In this document: piece by piece, positions 7,528 to 16,564 of the stretch | How positions within the stretch are numbered: position 1 is the first letter of the stretch | Layout: the number at the start of each line of letters is the position of its first letter | Assembly (NCBI RefSeq): GCF_000152845.1 | Contig: NZ_CH902585.1 | Coordinates: forward strand, 164,375-228,374 | Length of the DNA stretch: 64,000 nucleotides | Direction: 5' to 3' | Source of the DNA: Roseovarius sp. 217 | GTDB lineage: Bacteria; Pseudomonadota; Alphaproteobacteria; Rhodobacterales; Rhodobacteraceae | Translations under genes and position numbers: made by a program | Notes under the pieces: model-generated | The model's database searches: none | What the model saw: only the letters and a program-made list of their open reading frames with translations | Told to the model about the DNA's origin: nothing

Positions 7528-8375
7528 GAGGCACGTCCAAACAACCGGTTCAACAGGGTGAGGCGGCGTTCCCCTTCGATCCGCATCTCGACCTCGTTTC
7601 CGATAAGGCGGCTTACAGCGTCCTCATAGGCTCGCCCGGCGGCGGATGGTTGATCAAGAACGACGGGCGTACCCATGTTGGAAGCGCGCAAGATTGCCTG
7701 GCTTTCGGGGATCACACCCAGAAGCGGAACCGCTAGGATTTCCAGCACGTCCTCAACAGTCATCATCTCACCGCTTTCTACCCGCGCCTTGTCGTGACGC
7801 GTCAGCAGAACCTGCGCCTTCACAGGCGCAACATCCTTACTTTCAGCCCGCCAAGTCTGGCTGCTCAGGAGACCTAGAACGCGGTCACTATCGCGCACGG
7901 AAGACACCTCGGGGTTGGTCACGACGACCGCTTCGTCGGCAAAGTACATTGCCATCTGGGCACCGTGCTCGATCCCCGCCGGGCTGTCGCAAACAATATA
8001 GTCGAACTCTTGCTTTAGTTCGTTCAGAACCTTTTCCACCCCCTCTTTCGTCAGCGCGTTTTTATCCCGTGTCTGCGAGGTTGGTAGGATGTACAGGTTG
8101 TCCAGCCGCTTGTCTCGGATCAGGGCCTGCTTTAGCCGGGCATCGCCTTGAATGACGTTTATAAAGTCGAAAACGACCCGGCGCTCGCAACCCATAGTCA
8201 TGTCCAGATTGCGCAGCCCGACATCAAAGTCGATCACAACCGTCCGAAACCCCTGATTGGCCAGCCCTGCCGAGAGCGCGGCCGAGGAGGTGGTCTTGCC
8301 CACGCCGCCCTTGCCCGACGTGATTACGATGACCCGCCCAAGTGGCGGTTTTTCCTTCAATTCGATCGTCATCAA
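7524..8375 (-). CDS. minD: Septum site-determining ATPase MinD
   Basis: The 283-residue protein has the deviant Walker A motif SGKGGVGKTTSSAALSAGLA near residue 21, the Walker B-like VVIDFDVGLRNLDMTMGCER, and the switch region DYIVCDSPAGIEHGAQMAM. The C-terminus ends in a basic amphipathic helix (LTLLNRLFGRAS) that anchors MinD to the membrane. It recruits MinC to inhibit FtsZ and MinE to drive oscillation. It overlaps minC and minE by 4 bases on each side. Nothing unusual is seen in the protein; location on an apparent plasmid is the notable point. Confidence 0.96.
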   Translation of the reverse strand: MMTIELKEKPPLGRVIVITSGKGGVGKTTSSAALSAGLANQGFRTVVIDFDVGLRNLDMTMGCERRVVFDFINVIQGDARLKQALIRDKRLDNLYILPTSQTRDKNALTKEGVEKVLNELKQEFDYIVCDSPAGIEHGAQMAMYFADEAVVVTNPEVSSVRDSDRVLGLLSSQTWRAESKDVAPVKAQVLLTRHDKARVESGEMMTVEDVLEILAVPLLGVIPESQAILRASNMGTPVVLDQPSAAGRAYEDAVSRLIGNEVEMRIEGERRLTLLNRLFGRAS

Positions 8376-9115
8376 ATTATCTCCATACGCAATTTTTCTT
8401 CTTCCAGATAGATGTGCACGCAGCCCAAGCGGGCTGCAGCCTCAAGCGTTTCGCTTGTTTGGTAGAGTCCGGCGATGGCCACCAGTTCTGCATCTAAGAC
8501 CTGACAGAAAATTTTTGCGCTTTCGTCGCCCTGTACCCCGGCCATAGCACGCCCGCGCAAAGGACCGTAAACATGAATGGACCCACTCGCGATCAGTTCG
8601 GCACCTGAGGCGACAGAGCCAATTACTGTCAGGTCACCATGCTCGCTGACAACCGTCTGGCCGGATCGGACCGAAGCATGGTGAACCTTGTTCTTGCTGT
8701 TCAGACGTTCGGCGCGGGACTGACGCCGCCCCAGCTTATCCTCTGGCAGCGGCGCATTCTTGCCCGCCGGAACCTCAATTAACCCAAGTTCCTGCAATAC
8801 GTCCGCCGGAACGCTGTCGCTGCTATGAACGCCAAAGACCCGCAGGTTGCGACGCCTCAGGTTAGCCAGAAGCGGGCTCAGACGGTTGGTCTTGGCGGTT
8901 CCGAGCGCGTTCGCGAGGTCGAGAACAATCGGCGCGTCGTCATAGAACTGCGGTGTTTTCTTCAATTGCACATCAAGATGTGCGTAGAAGGCATCCATAT
9001 CCTCATCCGAGTCGATCCGAAGCGCGAGCGCCGTCAGGAACCGCCCACGGAACTGGAAAGGGGCTATGCTGGCCAACACGTCTCCGTGCCGGTCATTGGC
9101 GTATCGATATGACAC
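8372..9115 (-). CDS. minC: Septum site-determining protein MinC
   Basis: The 247-residue protein has an N-terminal FtsZ-inhibiting domain (to about residue 100, with PIVLDLANAL) and a C-terminal beta-helix MinD-binding domain (HGDLTVIGSVASGAELIASG, HVYGPLRGRAMAG, AELVAIAGLYQ). I chose GTG 9115 because AAGGAG stands five bases before it; a GTG at 9142 would add nine residues. Linker residues 110-150 are polar. It is first in minCDE. The promoter should lie in 9116-9316, which has no other gene. Confidence 0.93.
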   Translation of the reverse strand: MSYRYANDRHGDVLASIAPFQFRGRFLTALALRIDSDEDMDAFYAHLDVQLKKTPQFYDDAPIVLDLANALGTAKTNRLSPLLANLRRRNLRVFGVHSSDSVPADVLQELGLIEVPAGKNAPLPEDKLGRRQSRAERLNSKNKVHHASVRSGQTVVSEHGDLTVIGSVASGAELIASGSIHVYGPLRGRAMAGVQGDESAKIFCQVLDAELVAIAGLYQTSETLEAAARLGCVHIYLEEEKLRMEII

Positions 9116-9417
9116 TGATGCTCCTTCTCGCTGGCGGTTCACGAATCAAGACGGACCGCTCTTGTTAGGCGGTTATTCTTCACGAAACGGATACTGTGCG
9201 AAAGTCGTGTGAGGATCGTCAGCAAAAAGCCGCCACGACTTACACACCGTTGTCATAGTCACCAACAGATCTGCCGGAATGGCCAACTTGTTTGCGAAGC
9301 GGGGCTTGGCTAGGCGTCAAGTGCGAATAGGCGCGTTGCGCCCCTCCTTGAAGAACAGGCATACTACAACTTGAGTTGAAACTCTGCAACGCGACGGCAA
9401 CTGCGGTTCATCGAGGT

Positions 9418-9631
9418 TCTTTAGGCACACGCGCCTCTCTCGGCTGATTTCCTCAACCTGATCGCAGAGAATTGCCCGCTGTATCTGTTCGACAATCCGC
9501 TTCCCATCCTCAAGGCGCAGCCCAAATCCTTCTGGGCAGGTCACCCGGTACGGTCGTGAAATGCCGTCAAGCTGGTGAATGCGCTTCTCACCATTATCAA
9601 AGGTTGTTTCGATTATAATCCGAACGTCCAT
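9418..9631 (-). pseudogene. ISKra4-family transposase, N-terminal fragment
   Basis: The frame starts MDVRIIIETTFDNGEKRIHQ and continues to QAILCDQVEEISRERRVC-like sequence, matching the first 70 residues of the ISKra4 transposases at 24.3 and 33.8 kb. It then diverges, just before the zinc-finger-like CxxC of the full copies. The rest of the gene and both inverted repeats are missing. An IS6 fragment begins within about 75 bp on the opposite strand. Confidence 0.75.
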
Positions 9632-9705
9632 GGCGACCCTCCTCGCAAAGACCTCACCTTAGCATGGACTGGAGAGACCCGAGGACCCCCATGTTTCGTA
9701 CACTC

Positions 9706-10075
9706 CCCTAACGGGGTGCCGGACCGGGTTGTCATTGACAAGAGCGGTGCCAATTTGGCCGGCTTGATGGCCGTGAATGTGATCTTGAAATTCACTGGGA
9801 AGGGGCGCATCGTCACGATCCGGCAGGTCAAGTATCTCAACAATATTTTGGAACAGGATCACCGTTTCATCAAGCGAATTACCGGGCCGATGCTAGGCTT
9901 CAAGGCCTTCCACTCCGCCACCGCAACCATAGCTGGGATCGAGGTCGCTCACATGATCCGTAAAAACAATTCGCGGCGAACGGCACAGCTGCCTTTCAGC
10001 AATTTGCAGCGCTGGCGGCATAGTCACGTCCGCAGGATAGCCTTCTCAAATACTTGCAAAATTTGCGACGGAACC
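9706..10075 (+). pseudogene. IS6-family transposase, 3' fragment (copy C)
   Basis: The frame encodes NGVPDRVVIDKSGANLAGL, IRQVKYLNNILEQDHRFIKR and ITGPMLGFKAFHSATATIAG, the C-terminal half of an IS6 transposase with the second Asp and the Glu. The right inverted repeat (GCAAAATTTGCGACGGAACC) ends at 10075. The N-terminal half and left repeat are missing. Sequence is closest to the complete copy at 30 kb. It faces the ISKra4 fragment and ends beside the histidine kinase remnant. Confidence 0.85.
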
Positions 10076-10176
10076 GGACACTGACACTTCATTCACAGTG
10101 CCAAGCACCACACCCTCTGAGCTCATTGCAATGATCGTTTCGCCCCGGGCCATGGCCTGCGTTACTGTGTTGACTG

Positions 10177-11487
10177 TCAGCCTGGCTCGTTTATCGGGAC
10201 CGTAAACCAGAAAGTCGTACTGCCGCACTGATCGCTGTCGAATCCGATGGTGCCCCCTGTCTGCTCTACGATCTGTTTAGTGATGCTCAGCCCAAGACCG
10301 GTCCCACCCCTGGCCCGTGTCGCTGAAGACGTGGCCTGTGAGAAGGGCTTGAAGATTTGCTCGCGGAAGGTGACGGGAATGCCATCCCCTTCATTGGTAA
10401 CTGAAACCTGGATGGCCTTCACCTGACCTTCGACGATCACGTTAATTGTGCTGCCCTTGTCAGCAAACTTTGCCGCATTCGTCAGAAGGTTCGCCATCAC
10501 CTGCTGGAAGCGTTTCGGATCAATAAATCCGCGCAGCGACCTGTTCAGGCAAACAATATCAAACCGCACATCATACTTGTCCGCAGCGGTCATGTTGGTC
10601 AACACCGCCTCTTCAACCAATCCGACGATCTGGTGCAGGGATAGCGTAAACCGCATTTGCTTGGCAGAAAATTTCTCGAAATCCAGAATGTCGTTGACAA
10701 GAGCATGAAGACGTTTGCCGTTCTTTTGGGCGATGAACAGCAATCGTTACGCCTCGTCGGAAAATGGTTCCTCATTCATCGCCGACAAGAGTGTCAGCGA
10801 CCCAAGTACCGATGTAAGCGGCGTCCGCAGTTCATGGCTGACATTGGCCACAAAATCGTTTCTAAGTTCACTTAGCCGCCTCTGCTCAGTCACATCGACG
10901 ATTTGCGATATGAAGTGGTCCGGCTGGCCTTCGGCATCTCGCACGATGCCAACGCTGAGCAACCCCCACATTATCGCTCCGTTAGCCCGGATGTAGCGTT
11001 TCTCGGTTTGGTAGACCGGAATACTGCCTGACTTGAGGAGATCGAGATTAAACAGATCCCTATTCAGATCGTCAGGGTGTGTAAGTGTCTGGAAGTTGGT
11101 TCTTAAGAGCTCATCGGCAGAGTATCCAAAAAGTTTACAGAGAGCCGGATTTACAGCTAGCCAATCGCCATTTAGGTCAACGATTGCCTCGCCGACAGTC
11201 GCATTATTGAACGCCGATCTGAACTGTTCGACACTTCTGCGAAGAGCGTTCTCCGTTGTCTTGCGCTCAGTGATGTCTGTCAGTGCGCCAATGACACTCA
11301 CTACTTTACCGACCCCATCCCGGCTGGCGATAGCTGCATCCGTTTTCATCCAACGCCACTGCGATCCATCCCTGGACCGCAACCGATATTCGCTACTTGC
11401 AAGCTCACTGATGCCTTCCAGACATAACCGGATGGGTTCCAGCGCCGTTTCGAGGTCGTCCGGATGCAGGCGCCCGTCCTTGGTCAT
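10177..11487 (-). pseudogene. PAS-domain sensor histidine kinase with in-frame stop
   Basis: Translation from 11487 gives a PAC segment (RSRDGSQWRWMKTDAA), a full PAS domain (FRSAFNNATVGEAIVDLNGD, about residues 90-200), and a HisKA domain with FVANVSHELRTPLTSVLGSL. A TAA at 10747-10749 then stops the frame. The same frame continues as RLLFIAQKNGKRLHALVNDI and a complete HATPase domain (MANLLTNAAKFAD, GGTGLGLSI) to 10177. One substitution in a CAA codon explains the stop. The N-terminus is also cut: the ATG overlaps the stop of the hemerythrin gene and begins inside a PAS domain. The gene is therefore broken twice and there is a composition change at the 11484 junction. Confidence 0.8.
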
Positions 11488-11960
11488 CTTGCGGGCTCGA
11501 ACTTCGGGAACAGCACGTCATTCTCCAGTCGGATGTGTTCGGTCAGATCGCCCACGAATTCCTCGAGGCCGTCATAGAGCGTGGCCCAGCTGGTGCACGC
11601 CCCGGCGGGCGTGGTCATGTCATGGGTAAGCCGCCGTATCTGGTCGATCTCATGCCCATGACTGTCGTGATCGGCACGCATCACCGCGATCGGATGTTCG
11701 AGGCCGGGGCCGCCACCTTTTCGGATCGCCGGAAAGAGGATCAGCTCTTCCTTCTTCATGTGCACCTCCATTTCGCCCACCATTCCAGCAAGGAGATCAG
11801 AGAGCCCCTTCGGAACGCCAGTGTCGTCGCAATGGAGGTCTTCGACCATTTCGGCCAATTTGACCAAGGCTGGCAGTTGCGCGCGATGTCGGGCGTGATA
11901 GCGCACCTCTATGTAGCGGGTCAGCGCGGCGGTGTCGTGAATGGGGGCTGCTTCGGTCAT
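11484..11960 (-). CDS. Hemerythrin-domain protein, Ric/DnrN-like
   Basis: The 158-residue protein is all-helical with conserved di-iron ligands in the pattern of repair-of-iron-centres (Ric/YtfE/DnrN) proteins: YHARHRAQL, MEVHMKKEELILFPAI, IAVMRADHDSHGHEI and LTEHIRLENDVLFP. The usual N-terminal ScdA domain is absent (family length about 220), so it is a hemerythrin-only form. Ric proteins repair iron-sulfur clusters damaged by NO. It follows the truncated haemoglobin gene by 15 bp and both diverge from nsrR, so NsrR control is likely. Its last codons overlap a kinase pseudogene, which may mean the 3' end is a recombination junction. Confidence 0.8.
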   Translation of the reverse strand: MTEAAPIHDTAALTRYIEVRYHARHRAQLPALVKLAEMVEDLHCDDTGVPKGLSDLLAGMVGEMEVHMKKEELILFPAIRKGGGPGLEHPIAVMRADHDSHGHEIDQIRRLTHDMTTPAGACTSWATLYDGLEEFVGDLTEHIRLENDVLFPKFEPAR

Positions 11961-11975
11961 CGTACTCTTCTCCCT

Positions 11976-12431
11976 TCAGCACAGGTTGGGAACATCGTCC
12001 GGGGCGGCTTTCGCATCCTCAACCGCTATATGCAGCGAGCGGGCGATGCGTTCGGCACGCTCGATCACGTGCGAAGCACCCGAAGGCGTGCAGGTTTCCC
12101 GCGCCGTCGCGCGGAACAGACCAAGCCAGCGCTCGAAATGCGCCGCATCGACCGGCAGCCGGGCATGAGCCGGCACTGGCCGGCCGTGATAGCGCCCCGT
12201 CATCAGCGCGACGGATGACCAGAAGGCCACCATGCGGTCCAGGTGCGGCGTCCAGTCGGAGATCCGGGCCTCGAAGATCGGACCGAGGTCCGCGTCCCGG
12301 CGCACCTTGTCGTAGAAGCGCTCGACGAGTGAGCGCAGCACCTGCTCGTCGAGGCCTGTTTCGGCCATGATCGCCGCGGTCATTTCGGGTCTGGCCGATG
12401 CGATTTGTGGCCTATTGTCTTGGGGTGTCAT
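11976..12431 (-). CDS. Group III truncated haemoglobin
   Basis: The 151-residue protein carries LRSLVERFYDKVRRDADLGP, then WTPHLDRMVAFWSSVALMTG, and PVDAAHFERWLGLFRATARE with the proximal His (AHFERW), matching group III (P-type) truncated globins. These bind O2 and NO and are linked to NO detoxification. ATG 12431 has a good ribosome site (GGAGC, seven bases upstream); two further in-frame starts lie upstream. The gene is divergent from nsrR across a short region holding a 15-bp palindrome. Confidence 0.85.
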   Translation of the reverse strand: MTPQDNRPQIASARPEMTAAIMAETGLDEQVLRSLVERFYDKVRRDADLGPIFEARISDWTPHLDRMVAFWSSVALMTGRYHGRPVPAHARLPVDAAHFERWLGLFRATARETCTPSGASHVIERAERIARSLHIAVEDAKAAPDDVPNLC

Positions 12432-12480
12432 CGATTGCTCCGGCATTTCGCTCTTGCAAAACATTCTATGTCTGGTAATC

Positions 12481-12495
12481 GGTATTGTAAATACC
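12481..12495. promoter_or_regulatory. Palindrome in the nsrR/globin divergent promoter
   Basis: GGTATT-GTA-AATACC has perfect 6-base arms and lies 25 bp before nsrR and 50 bp before the globin gene. Rrf2-family NO sensors bind AT-rich inverted repeats of about this size, so this is the best candidate NsrR operator, controlling both directions. Confidence 0.55.
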
Positions 12496-12519
12496 TATTC
12501 AAAGTGGAGATCAACGCAG

Positions 12520-12936
12520 ATGCGCCTCACCTCCTTCACCGACTACGGTCTGCGCATGCTGATGCGCATGGCCAGCGAGCCCGAGCGCGCCTACTCCTCC
12601 GCCGAACTGGCCGATGAGTTTGGCCTGTCGCGCAATCACCTCGCGAAAATCATGCAGCGGCTGTCCCGCGGCGGATTGATCGAGACGCGGCGCGGTGGCG
12701 GCGGTGGCGCCGTGCTCGCAAAGCCCGCGAGCGAGCTCCGCCTCGGCGCAATCGTGCGGTTGCTGGAGGAGGGTCAGCCGCTCGTCGAGTGCTTCGCGGC
12801 CGACTCAGGCGATTGTTCGATTGATGGACAGTGCCGCCTGAAGGCACGGCTTCGCTCCGCCGAGGCTGCGTTTCTCGCGGATCTCGAAGGATCCACGCTT
12901 GCCGCCATCGCCCTGAATCCCGCCCGCGCGGCCTGA
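12520..12936 (+). CDS. nsrR: Rrf2-family NO-sensing repressor NsrR
   Basis: The 138-residue protein starts MRLTSFTDYGLRMLMRMASE, the classic NsrR/IscR-type winged helix (SSAELADEFGLSRNHLAKIM). Three cysteines near residues 91-106 (VECFAADSGDCSIDGQC) are placed as the iron-sulfur ligands of NsrR. NO destroys the cluster and relieves repression. It is followed by ccoN after 22 bp on the same strand and divergent from globin and Ric-like genes, so it probably controls the whole block. I took ATG 12520 because upstream in-frame codons do not fit the family. Confidence 0.9.
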   Translation: MRLTSFTDYGLRMLMRMASEPERAYSSAELADEFGLSRNHLAKIMQRLSRGGLIETRRGGGGGAVLAKPASELRLGAIVRLLEEGQPLVECFAADSGDCSIDGQCRLKARLRSAEAAFLADLEGSTLAAIALNPARAA

Positions 12937-12958
12937 ACCTACGAGACGAGAGACCGAC

Positions 12959-14593
12959 ATGATTGAAACCCTCACACTCCGAGAAAGACGCATCGGGCTC
13001 TGCCTGTCGGTCGCGCTGGCCATGCTCGGCCTGGCGATGGCGGCGGCCGCCAGAACGGGCCCAATGGCCGTGCATGGCGCCATGGCACTGATCCTGGGCT
13101 TGGTGCTTGTCTTCGCCATCGGCGGGGCGCTTTACGATCACCCCGAACAGGGAGAGGGGCGGCTGACCCGCTACTACGACGCGCCGACCCGTTTCGGGAT
13201 CGTCATGACGCTGATCTGGGCTGTGATCGGCATGGGCGTCGGCGTCTGGCTGGCCGCGCTGATGTATTGGCCCGAGGCGACGCCGCCCTGGCCCGCGACA
13301 AGTTTCGGCCGGCTGCGTCCGGTGCACACTTCCGGTGTGATCTTTGGTTTTGGCGGCAACGCCCTGATCGCAACCTCGTTCTGGGTCCTGCAACGTACCT
13401 CTCGGGCGCGTCTCGCAGATGCGGTCAGCCCGTGGTTCGTGCTGATCGGCTACAACCTGTTCTGTCTCTGGGCCGCGAGCGGCTATCTGATGGGGTCCAC
13501 GCAATCCAAGGAATATGCCGAGCCCGAATGGTACGCCGACATTTGGCTGACGATCGTCTGGGTGACGTATTTCCTGCTCTACATTCGGACCCTCGCGCGT
13601 CGGGCAGAGCCACATATCTACGTCGCCAATTGGTACTACATGGCCTTCATCCTGGTTGTCGCGATGCTGCACATCGTCAACAATCTCGCCTTGCCGGTCA
13701 GCTGGACCGCGGCCGAGAGTTTCCCGGTTTGGGCCGGCGTGCAGGACGCGATGATCCAGTGGTGGTATGGCCACAACGCCGTGGCGTTCTTCCTGACGGC
13801 CGGGTTCCTCGGAATGCTCTACTATTTCCTGCCGGTACGCGCGGGGCGGCCGATCTGGTCCTACCGGCTGTCCATTCTCAGCTTCTGGGGCATCGTGTTC
13901 TTCTACATGTGGGCGGGCTCGCACCACCTGCACTACACCGCCCTGCCCTATTGGGTGCAGACGCTGGGGATGACCTTCTCGGTCATGCTGCTGGTGCCAA
14001 GCTGGGCCTCGGCGGGTAACGCGATCGCCACGCTGAACGGCGCCTGGCACAAGGTGCGCGACGACGCGACACTGCGTTTCATGTTCGTGGCCGCCGTGTT
14101 CTACGGCCTGTCCACGTTCGAGGGCTCGTTCCTCGCCATCCGGCCGGTCAATTCGCTGTCGCACTACACGGACTGGACGGTCGGACACGTCCATTCCGGC
14201 ACGCTGGGCTGGGTGGCGATGATCGTCTTCGGCGCGATCTACACGCTGGTACCGAAACTGTCCAACCGCGAACACATGGCTTGGCCCGCTGCGGTGGAGT
14301 GGCACTTCTGGCTCGCCGTCGTAGGGACGCTCGTTTACGTCGTTGCGCTCTGGAACGCGGGGATAACGCAAGGCCTGATGTGGCGAGCTTACGACGAGAA
14401 CGGTGCGCTGTCCTACAGCTTCATCGAATCCGTCGAGGCGATGCTGCCCTATTACGCCGCGCGCACTCTCGGAGGGGCGCTGTTTCTCGCCGGTGCCATT
14501 CTCTGCGCGCTCAATTGCCGGGCCACCATGCGGGCGGCCGGGAACACGGTGGACGCCACTGACCGGCCACTCTTGGCCCAACCGGCGGAGTGA
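12959..14593 (+). CDS. ccoN: cbb3-type cytochrome c oxidase subunit I
   Basis: The 544-residue membrane protein has about 14 hydrophobic segments. Haem and CuB ligands are in the expected places: RPVHTSGVIFGFGGNALI (low-spin haem His), QWWYGHNAVAFFLTAGFLGM (CuB His), YMWAGSHHLHYTALP (CuB His pair and the cross-linked Tyr) and TDWTVGHVHSGTLGWVAM (haem ligands). The catalytic Glu region LSTFEGSFL is intact. This is the O2-reducing subunit of a high-affinity oxidase in the inner membrane. It directly follows nsrR, which is unusual for cco operons normally driven by FNR/FixK. No FNR box was seen before it. Confidence 0.95.
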   Translation: MIETLTLRERRIGLCLSVALAMLGLAMAAAARTGPMAVHGAMALILGLVLVFAIGGALYDHPEQGEGRLTRYYDAPTRFGIVMTLIWAVIGMGVGVWLAALMYWPEATPPWPATSFGRLRPVHTSGVIFGFGGNALIATSFWVLQRTSRARLADAVSPWFVLIGYNLFCLWAASGYLMGSTQSKEYAEPEWYADIWLTIVWVTYFLLYIRTLARRAEPHIYVANWYYMAFILVVAMLHIVNNLALPVSWTAAESFPVWAGVQDAMIQWWYGHNAVAFFLTAGFLGMLYYFLPVRAGRPIWSYRLSILSFWGIVFFYMWAGSHHLHYTALPYWVQTLGMTFSVMLLVPSWASAGNAIATLNGAWHKVRDDATLRFMFVAAVFYGLSTFEGSFLAIRPVNSLSHYTDWTVGHVHSGTLGWVAMIVFGAIYTLVPKLSNREHMAWPAAVEWHFWLAVVGTLVYVVALWNAGITQGLMWRAYDENGALSYSFIESVEAMLPYYAARTLGGALFLAGAILCALNCRATMRAAGNTVDATDRPLLAQPAE

Positions 14594-14597
14594 TCAC

Positions 14598-15326
14598 ATG
14601 CTGAAGCTGCACTACAACCTCGAAAAGATCTCCTTGGGCCTCGTCGGCGCGATCATCGCCGTAGCCTCGGTCGGCGGCATCGTGGAGATCGTGCCACTCT
14701 TTACGATCGAGCAGACGGTGGACATCCCCGACGACCTGCGCCCGCACACGCCGCTGGAGCTTGCCGGGCGCGAGATCTATATCCGCGAAGGCTGCTACGC
14801 CTGCCACAGCCAGATGGTGCGTAGCCTCGCCGACGAGATCGACCGATACGGCCCCTATTCGCTTGCGGCGGAAAGCGCGTACGACCACCCGATGCTCTGG
14901 GGGTCTAAGCGCACCGGGCCGGACCTGGCCCGCCTCGGCGAGAAATATTCCGACGCCTGGCATGTCGCGCATCTGATCGACCCGCGCAGCGTGATCCCGG
15001 TATCGATCATGCCCGCCTATCCCTGGCTGATGCGGCCGCTAGACACCGATCTTCTCGAAGGGAATCTCGCGACACTAGCCCGCCTCGGCGTACCCTACGA
15101 CGAGGCGATGATCGAGAATGCGCTCGCCGATACACGGGCGCAGGCCCGGCCAGACGGAGACGGGGTCGGCGACCTGCAGGAGCGATACGGCGAGGACATC
15201 GCCGTGCGGTCCTTCGACGGGGATCCCTCGCGCCTGACCGAAATGGATGCGCTCGTCGCCTATCTGCAATCGCTCGGCACGCTGACCGATGCCGCCGCCG
15301 ACCTGCTCGCGGAGGACGCGCAATGA
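14598..15326 (+). CDS. ccoO: cbb3 oxidase monohaem cytochrome c subunit
   Basis: The 242-residue protein starts MLKLHYNLEKISLGLVGAII, with one N-terminal membrane anchor. The c-haem site is REGCYACHSQMVR, and the axial Met is in the VIPVSIMPAYPWL region. It receives electrons from CcoP and passes them to CcoN. ATG 14598 is 4 bases after the ccoN stop. The haem-proximal block SKRTGPDLARLGEKYSDAWH is standard for CcoO. Confidence 0.95.
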   Translation: MLKLHYNLEKISLGLVGAIIAVASVGGIVEIVPLFTIEQTVDIPDDLRPHTPLELAGREIYIREGCYACHSQMVRSLADEIDRYGPYSLAAESAYDHPMLWGSKRTGPDLARLGEKYSDAWHVAHLIDPRSVIPVSIMPAYPWLMRPLDTDLLEGNLATLARLGVPYDEAMIENALADTRAQARPDGDGVGDLQERYGEDIAVRSFDGDPSRLTEMDALVAYLQSLGTLTDAAADLLAEDAQ

Positions 15327-15490
15327 GCCCCGAATCCCTGGTGCTCTTCGCCAAGATATTCGGGCCGATCTGGATGGGCGGGTTCCTCCTGATCGTGTTC
15401 ATCCGCGCCTACAATCCCCGGCGGCGAGCGGAACAGCAGCGCATCGCGCGGTCGATTCTGACCTCCGATAGCGCGAAGGAGCGGCGATGA
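15323..15490 (+). CDS. ccoQ: cbb3 oxidase small subunit CcoQ
   Basis: This 55-residue protein (start MSPESLVLFAKIFGPIWMGG) has one transmembrane helix followed by a basic tail RAYNPRRRAEQQ, as in CcoQ/FixQ, which stabilises the cbb3 complex. It overlaps ccoO and ccoP by 4 bases on each side, so all three are translationally coupled. Identification rests on position, length and topology. Confidence 0.85.
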   Translation: MSPESLVLFAKIFGPIWMGGFLLIVFIRAYNPRRRAEQQRIARSILTSDSAKERR

Positions 15491-16395
15491 CGACAGATCC
15501 GAAGGCTTTGCCGGGCGCCGATCCGCATACCGGCAACCGCGAGGTTGATCCGGTCACCGGCTACGACACGACCGGCCACGACTGGGGCGGGATACGGGAA
15601 TTGAATACACCCTTCCCGAAAGTGGCATTGATCGCTCTCGCGATTACGGTCGTCTATTCGGTTATCGCCTGGGTGCTGCTGCCCGCCTGGCCGCTCGGGC
15701 GCGACTACACGCGCGGGCTCCTCGGGCTCGATCAGGGCGAGATGGCGGTGGAGCGCCTGGACCTGATCGATTCCCGCCGAGGCGAGTGGCTTGCACAATT
15801 CGAAGATCCGGACTTCGGCCAGATCACGGCGGACGAGGCCCTGATGGCGCGCGTACGTCCCGCCGCCGACCGGCTCTACCAGGACAATTGCGCCGCCTGC
15901 CATGGTGCCGCGGGCCTGGGCGGCCCCGGCTTTCCGGTTTTGGCGGACGATCACTGGCTCTGGGGCGGAGACCCCGAAACGATCGTCGAGACGCTTCAGG
16001 TCGGCATCAATGCCACCCATCCGGATACAAGGTGGGCCCAGATGCCAGCCTTCGACTGGATGGAGCGACCCGATCGCCGCGCGCTGGCCGAGTATGTCGC
16101 GGAGCTCCCTGGTGGGGAGGCCGACCACGAGAGTCCGGCCGCCGTGCTTTTCGATGAAAACTGCGTCGCATGCCATGGAGACGGCGGTGGCGGCGGGTTG
16201 ATGAACGGTGCACCTTCTCTGACCGACAATGCGGTGATCTACGGCCAGAACGCAGCAAGCGTGATGGACACGCTTCGGAACGGGCGCCAGGGCGTCATGC
16301 CACACTGGTCCGATCGACTGACCGACGCCCAGATCAACCTTCTGGCAGTCTATGTCTCAGGGTTTGGCAACGACGCGGAGGACGGCGATCCATGA
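15487..16395 (+). CDS. ccoP: cbb3 oxidase dihaem cytochrome c subunit
   Basis: The 302-residue protein has the CcoP N-terminus (TGHDWGGIRELNTPFPK), a membrane helix (about residues 46-68) and two c-type haem sites, CAACH and CVACH. Met ligands follow as WAQMPAFDW and GVMPHWSDRL. It takes electrons from cytochrome c and feeds CcoO. Length and domain order are normal. Confidence 0.95.
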   Translation: MTTDPKALPGADPHTGNREVDPVTGYDTTGHDWGGIRELNTPFPKVALIALAITVVYSVIAWVLLPAWPLGRDYTRGLLGLDQGEMAVERLDLIDSRRGEWLAQFEDPDFGQITADEALMARVRPAADRLYQDNCAACHGAAGLGGPGFPVLADDHWLWGGDPETIVETLQVGINATHPDTRWAQMPAFDWMERPDRRALAEYVAELPGGEADHESPAAVLFDENCVACHGDGGGGGLMNGAPSLTDNAVIYGQNAASVMDTLRNGRQGVMPHWSDRLTDAQINLLAVYVSGFGNDAEDGDP

Positions 16396-16553
16396 CCGCG
16401 ACTGCGCAGAAACGGCTTGCCGTGCTCGCCGTCCTGTTGGCCGTGACGATCGTCGTCGGCGCCAACGGCCATCTGCTAGCGGTCGCCTTTCGCTCGCAGC
16501 CGGCCTGCGTCGCGGATGATCGCGCCGCCACACCCGCGAAACGCGCCTGCTAG
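16392..16553 (+). CDS. Small membrane protein of the cco cluster (53 aa)
   Basis: Starts MTATAQKRLAVLAVLLAVTI with a single hydrophobic helix (residues 8-35) and a short tail holding two Cys (PACVADD and a terminal KRAC). It overlaps the ccoP stop by 4 bases and is followed by a DUF2189-like gene after 11 bp, so it is clearly in the operon. In standard clusters ccoG or fixG/H would follow; neither is related to this protein. No family recognised. Confidence 0.7.
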   Translation: MTATAQKRLAVLAVLLAVTIVVGANGHLLAVAFRSQPACVADDRAATPAKRAC

Positions 16554-16564
16554 GAGGCCCGCCA

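Noticed and set aside
10046..10228. 60-codon minus-strand frame
   Set aside because: It spans an IS6 end and the kinase 3' end in another frame; no ribosome site and no support.
12650..14581. Long minus-strand frame (643 codons) opposite ccoN
   Set aside because: It lies wholly across ccoN with its conserved haem and copper motifs on the other strand. High GC gives long antisense frames; the predicted protein is low-complexity Arg/Gly/His.
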